NCBI GenBank assembly: GCA_002686595.1
Contig: NYXZ01000121.1
Coordinates: 1 to 32,037 of the forward strand
DNA length: 32,037 nucleotides
Origin: Planctomycetota bacterium
GTDB taxonomy: Bacteria > Planctomycetota > UBA1135 > GCA-002686595
Reading direction: 5' to 3'
Part shown: in pieces, positions 31,638 to 32,037 of the stretch
Layout of the letters: each line of letters begins with the position of its first letter
Numbering within the stretch: position 1 is the stretch's first letter
Made by a program: the position numbers and the translations under genes
Notes under the pieces: generated by a model
What the model was told of the DNA's origin: nothing
The model's input: only the letters and a program-made list of their open reading frames with translations
Database searches by the model: none

Positions 31638-31748
31638 GCCCGTTGCGGGGCGAATTTTTCGGGATTGGAAAGTTTTCCAGAGTTTCCTGTCCCAAAACAG
31701 GGGCAGGGTGCGCTTCACCTATTCCGAGGGGGAAACCCCGAAGACACC

Positions 31749-31771
31749 CGAAGCCCTGGGGAGGGGCTTCG
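31749..31771 (+). other. Strong hairpin preceding the terminator
   Basis: CGAAGCCC (31749-31756) pairs perfectly with GGGCTTCG (31764-31771) around a seven-base loop. It stands five bases before the terminator stem, so the two would stack in the same transcript. It could protect the 3' end or belong to a small structured RNA. Confidence 0.5.
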
Positions 31772-31775
31772 AGTG

Positions 31776-31809
31776 GGGTCGGCCCAGCACTGGGGCCGGC
31801 CCGCTTTTT
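31776..31809 (+). terminator. Intrinsic terminator of the kinase-sigma unit
   Basis: GGTCGGCCC (31777-31785) pairs with GGGCCGGCC (31793-31801), nine pairs with one G-U, around a short loop. GC and five T residues follow (31805-31809). It lies on the plus strand about 140 bases after the sigma stop and is the natural end of that transcript. Confidence 0.75.
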
Positions 31810-31823
31810 GACACATCAAAAAG
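31804..31823. repeat. Perfect inverted repeat over the terminator T-run
   Basis: CTTTTTGA (31804-31811) and TCAAAAAG (31816-31823) are perfect complements around CACA. The T-run of the terminator is thus half of a second palindrome, which could serve leftward transcription or bind a protein. Confidence 0.5.
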
Positions 31824-31988
31824 GCCGATTACCAACGGAAGCCCCAGGTAGAGATTTGGAGGGAATGGCACGGGCGGAGATGCCGCTGGAGAAGCGTGGG
31901 GGAAGCCCCCGAGAGAATGGACCGGAGCGAGTGAGCCGGGGAGGCGAAGCCTGAGAGGCGGGAGGGGATCCCAGGGAGTGCGAGGAAA

Positions 31989-32037
31989 GGGAGAGTTGGA
32001 AAGGGAGAGTTGGAGAGGGAGAGTTGGAGAGGGAGAG
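31989..32037. repeat. 14-bp tandem repeat at the window edge
   Basis: Units GGGAGAGTTGGARA begin at 31989, 32003, 32017 and 32031. The last is cut by the window end, so the total copy number is unknown. The 14-base period would shift the reading frame in each unit, so it is most likely non-coding. Confidence 0.85.

Larger units (their letters stand above)
31638..32037. other. Non-coding region downstream of the sigma factor
   Basis: This 400-base stretch to the window edge has no credible gene. The one open frame on the plus strand (31634-31954) is Gly/Arg/Pro-rich and crosses the terminator. The left half is dense in hairpins: CCTGT/ACAGG near 31690-31705, GGGG-GAAA-CCCC near 31725-31737, then the two strong stems and inverted repeat listed separately. 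The right half becomes purine-rich and ends in a 14-bp tandem repeat. Confidence 0.55.

Noticed and set aside
31634-31954. 106-codon plus-strand frame after the sigma factor
   Set aside because: It passes through stacked hairpins and a terminator, and its product is Gly/Arg/Pro-rich.

Overview
The window is GC-rich bacterial chromosome, densely packed with genes on the minus strand apart from a two-gene plus-strand unit at the right end. A meso-diaminopimelate-type MurE, MraY, FtsW, a class B penicillin-binding protein and an O-antigen-type ABC exporter point to a diderm with ordinary peptidoglycan. The very long Ser/Thr kinase, with a DWG (not DFG) motif, one membrane span and WD40 propellers, overlaps an ECF-type sigma factor. 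Together with the murE-murF fusion this fits Planctomycetota best, probably a lineage that kept its dcw (division and cell wall) genes. That assignment is inference from gene content. I see no rRNA, tRNA, CRISPR array, insertion sequence or prophage.

Positions 1-10318 hold a compact dcw operon read right to left: mraZ, rsmH, a small FtsL-like protein, a class B PBP, a murE-murF fusion, mraY, ftsW, then the first 53 codons of a membrane-anchored protein cut by the window edge. From rsmH to ftsW neighbours overlap by 3-4 bases or are 1-3 bases apart. No murD lies between mraY and ftsW. Upstream of mraZ are three GTGG motifs at an exact 10-bp period just after a weak promoter-like sequence, the layout of an autoregulatory MraZ operator.

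Positions 10319-24111 read right to left as a surface-polysaccharide locus: an ABC-2 permease (Wzm type), its ATPase with a C-terminal glycan-recognition-like domain (Wzt type), a family 2 glycosyltransferase (GT2), a PIG-L deacetylase, a family 4 glycosyltransferase (GT4), a PIG-L/GT2 fusion, a GT2 and two more GT4s. A HEAT-repeat lipoprotein and an unrecognised Cys-motif protein follow. The likely logic is assembly of a glycan on a lipid carrier in the cytoplasm, with N-deacetylation of some residues, and export by the ABC transporter.

Positions 24112-26409 hold an intergenic stretch with a plus-strand intrinsic terminator that no visible plus-strand gene explains, a small lipoprotein, and the ribosome-assembly GTPase Der. 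A G-run-rich region separates der from the divergent kinase and sigma pair (26645-31637). The last 400 bases are non-coding, with stacked hairpins, an intrinsic terminator and a 14-bp tandem repeat running off the edge.

A theme across the window is short tandem repeats. Those inside genes have periods of 9, 12, 15 or 21 bp and sit in linkers. The two intergenic ones have periods of 10 and 14 bp.
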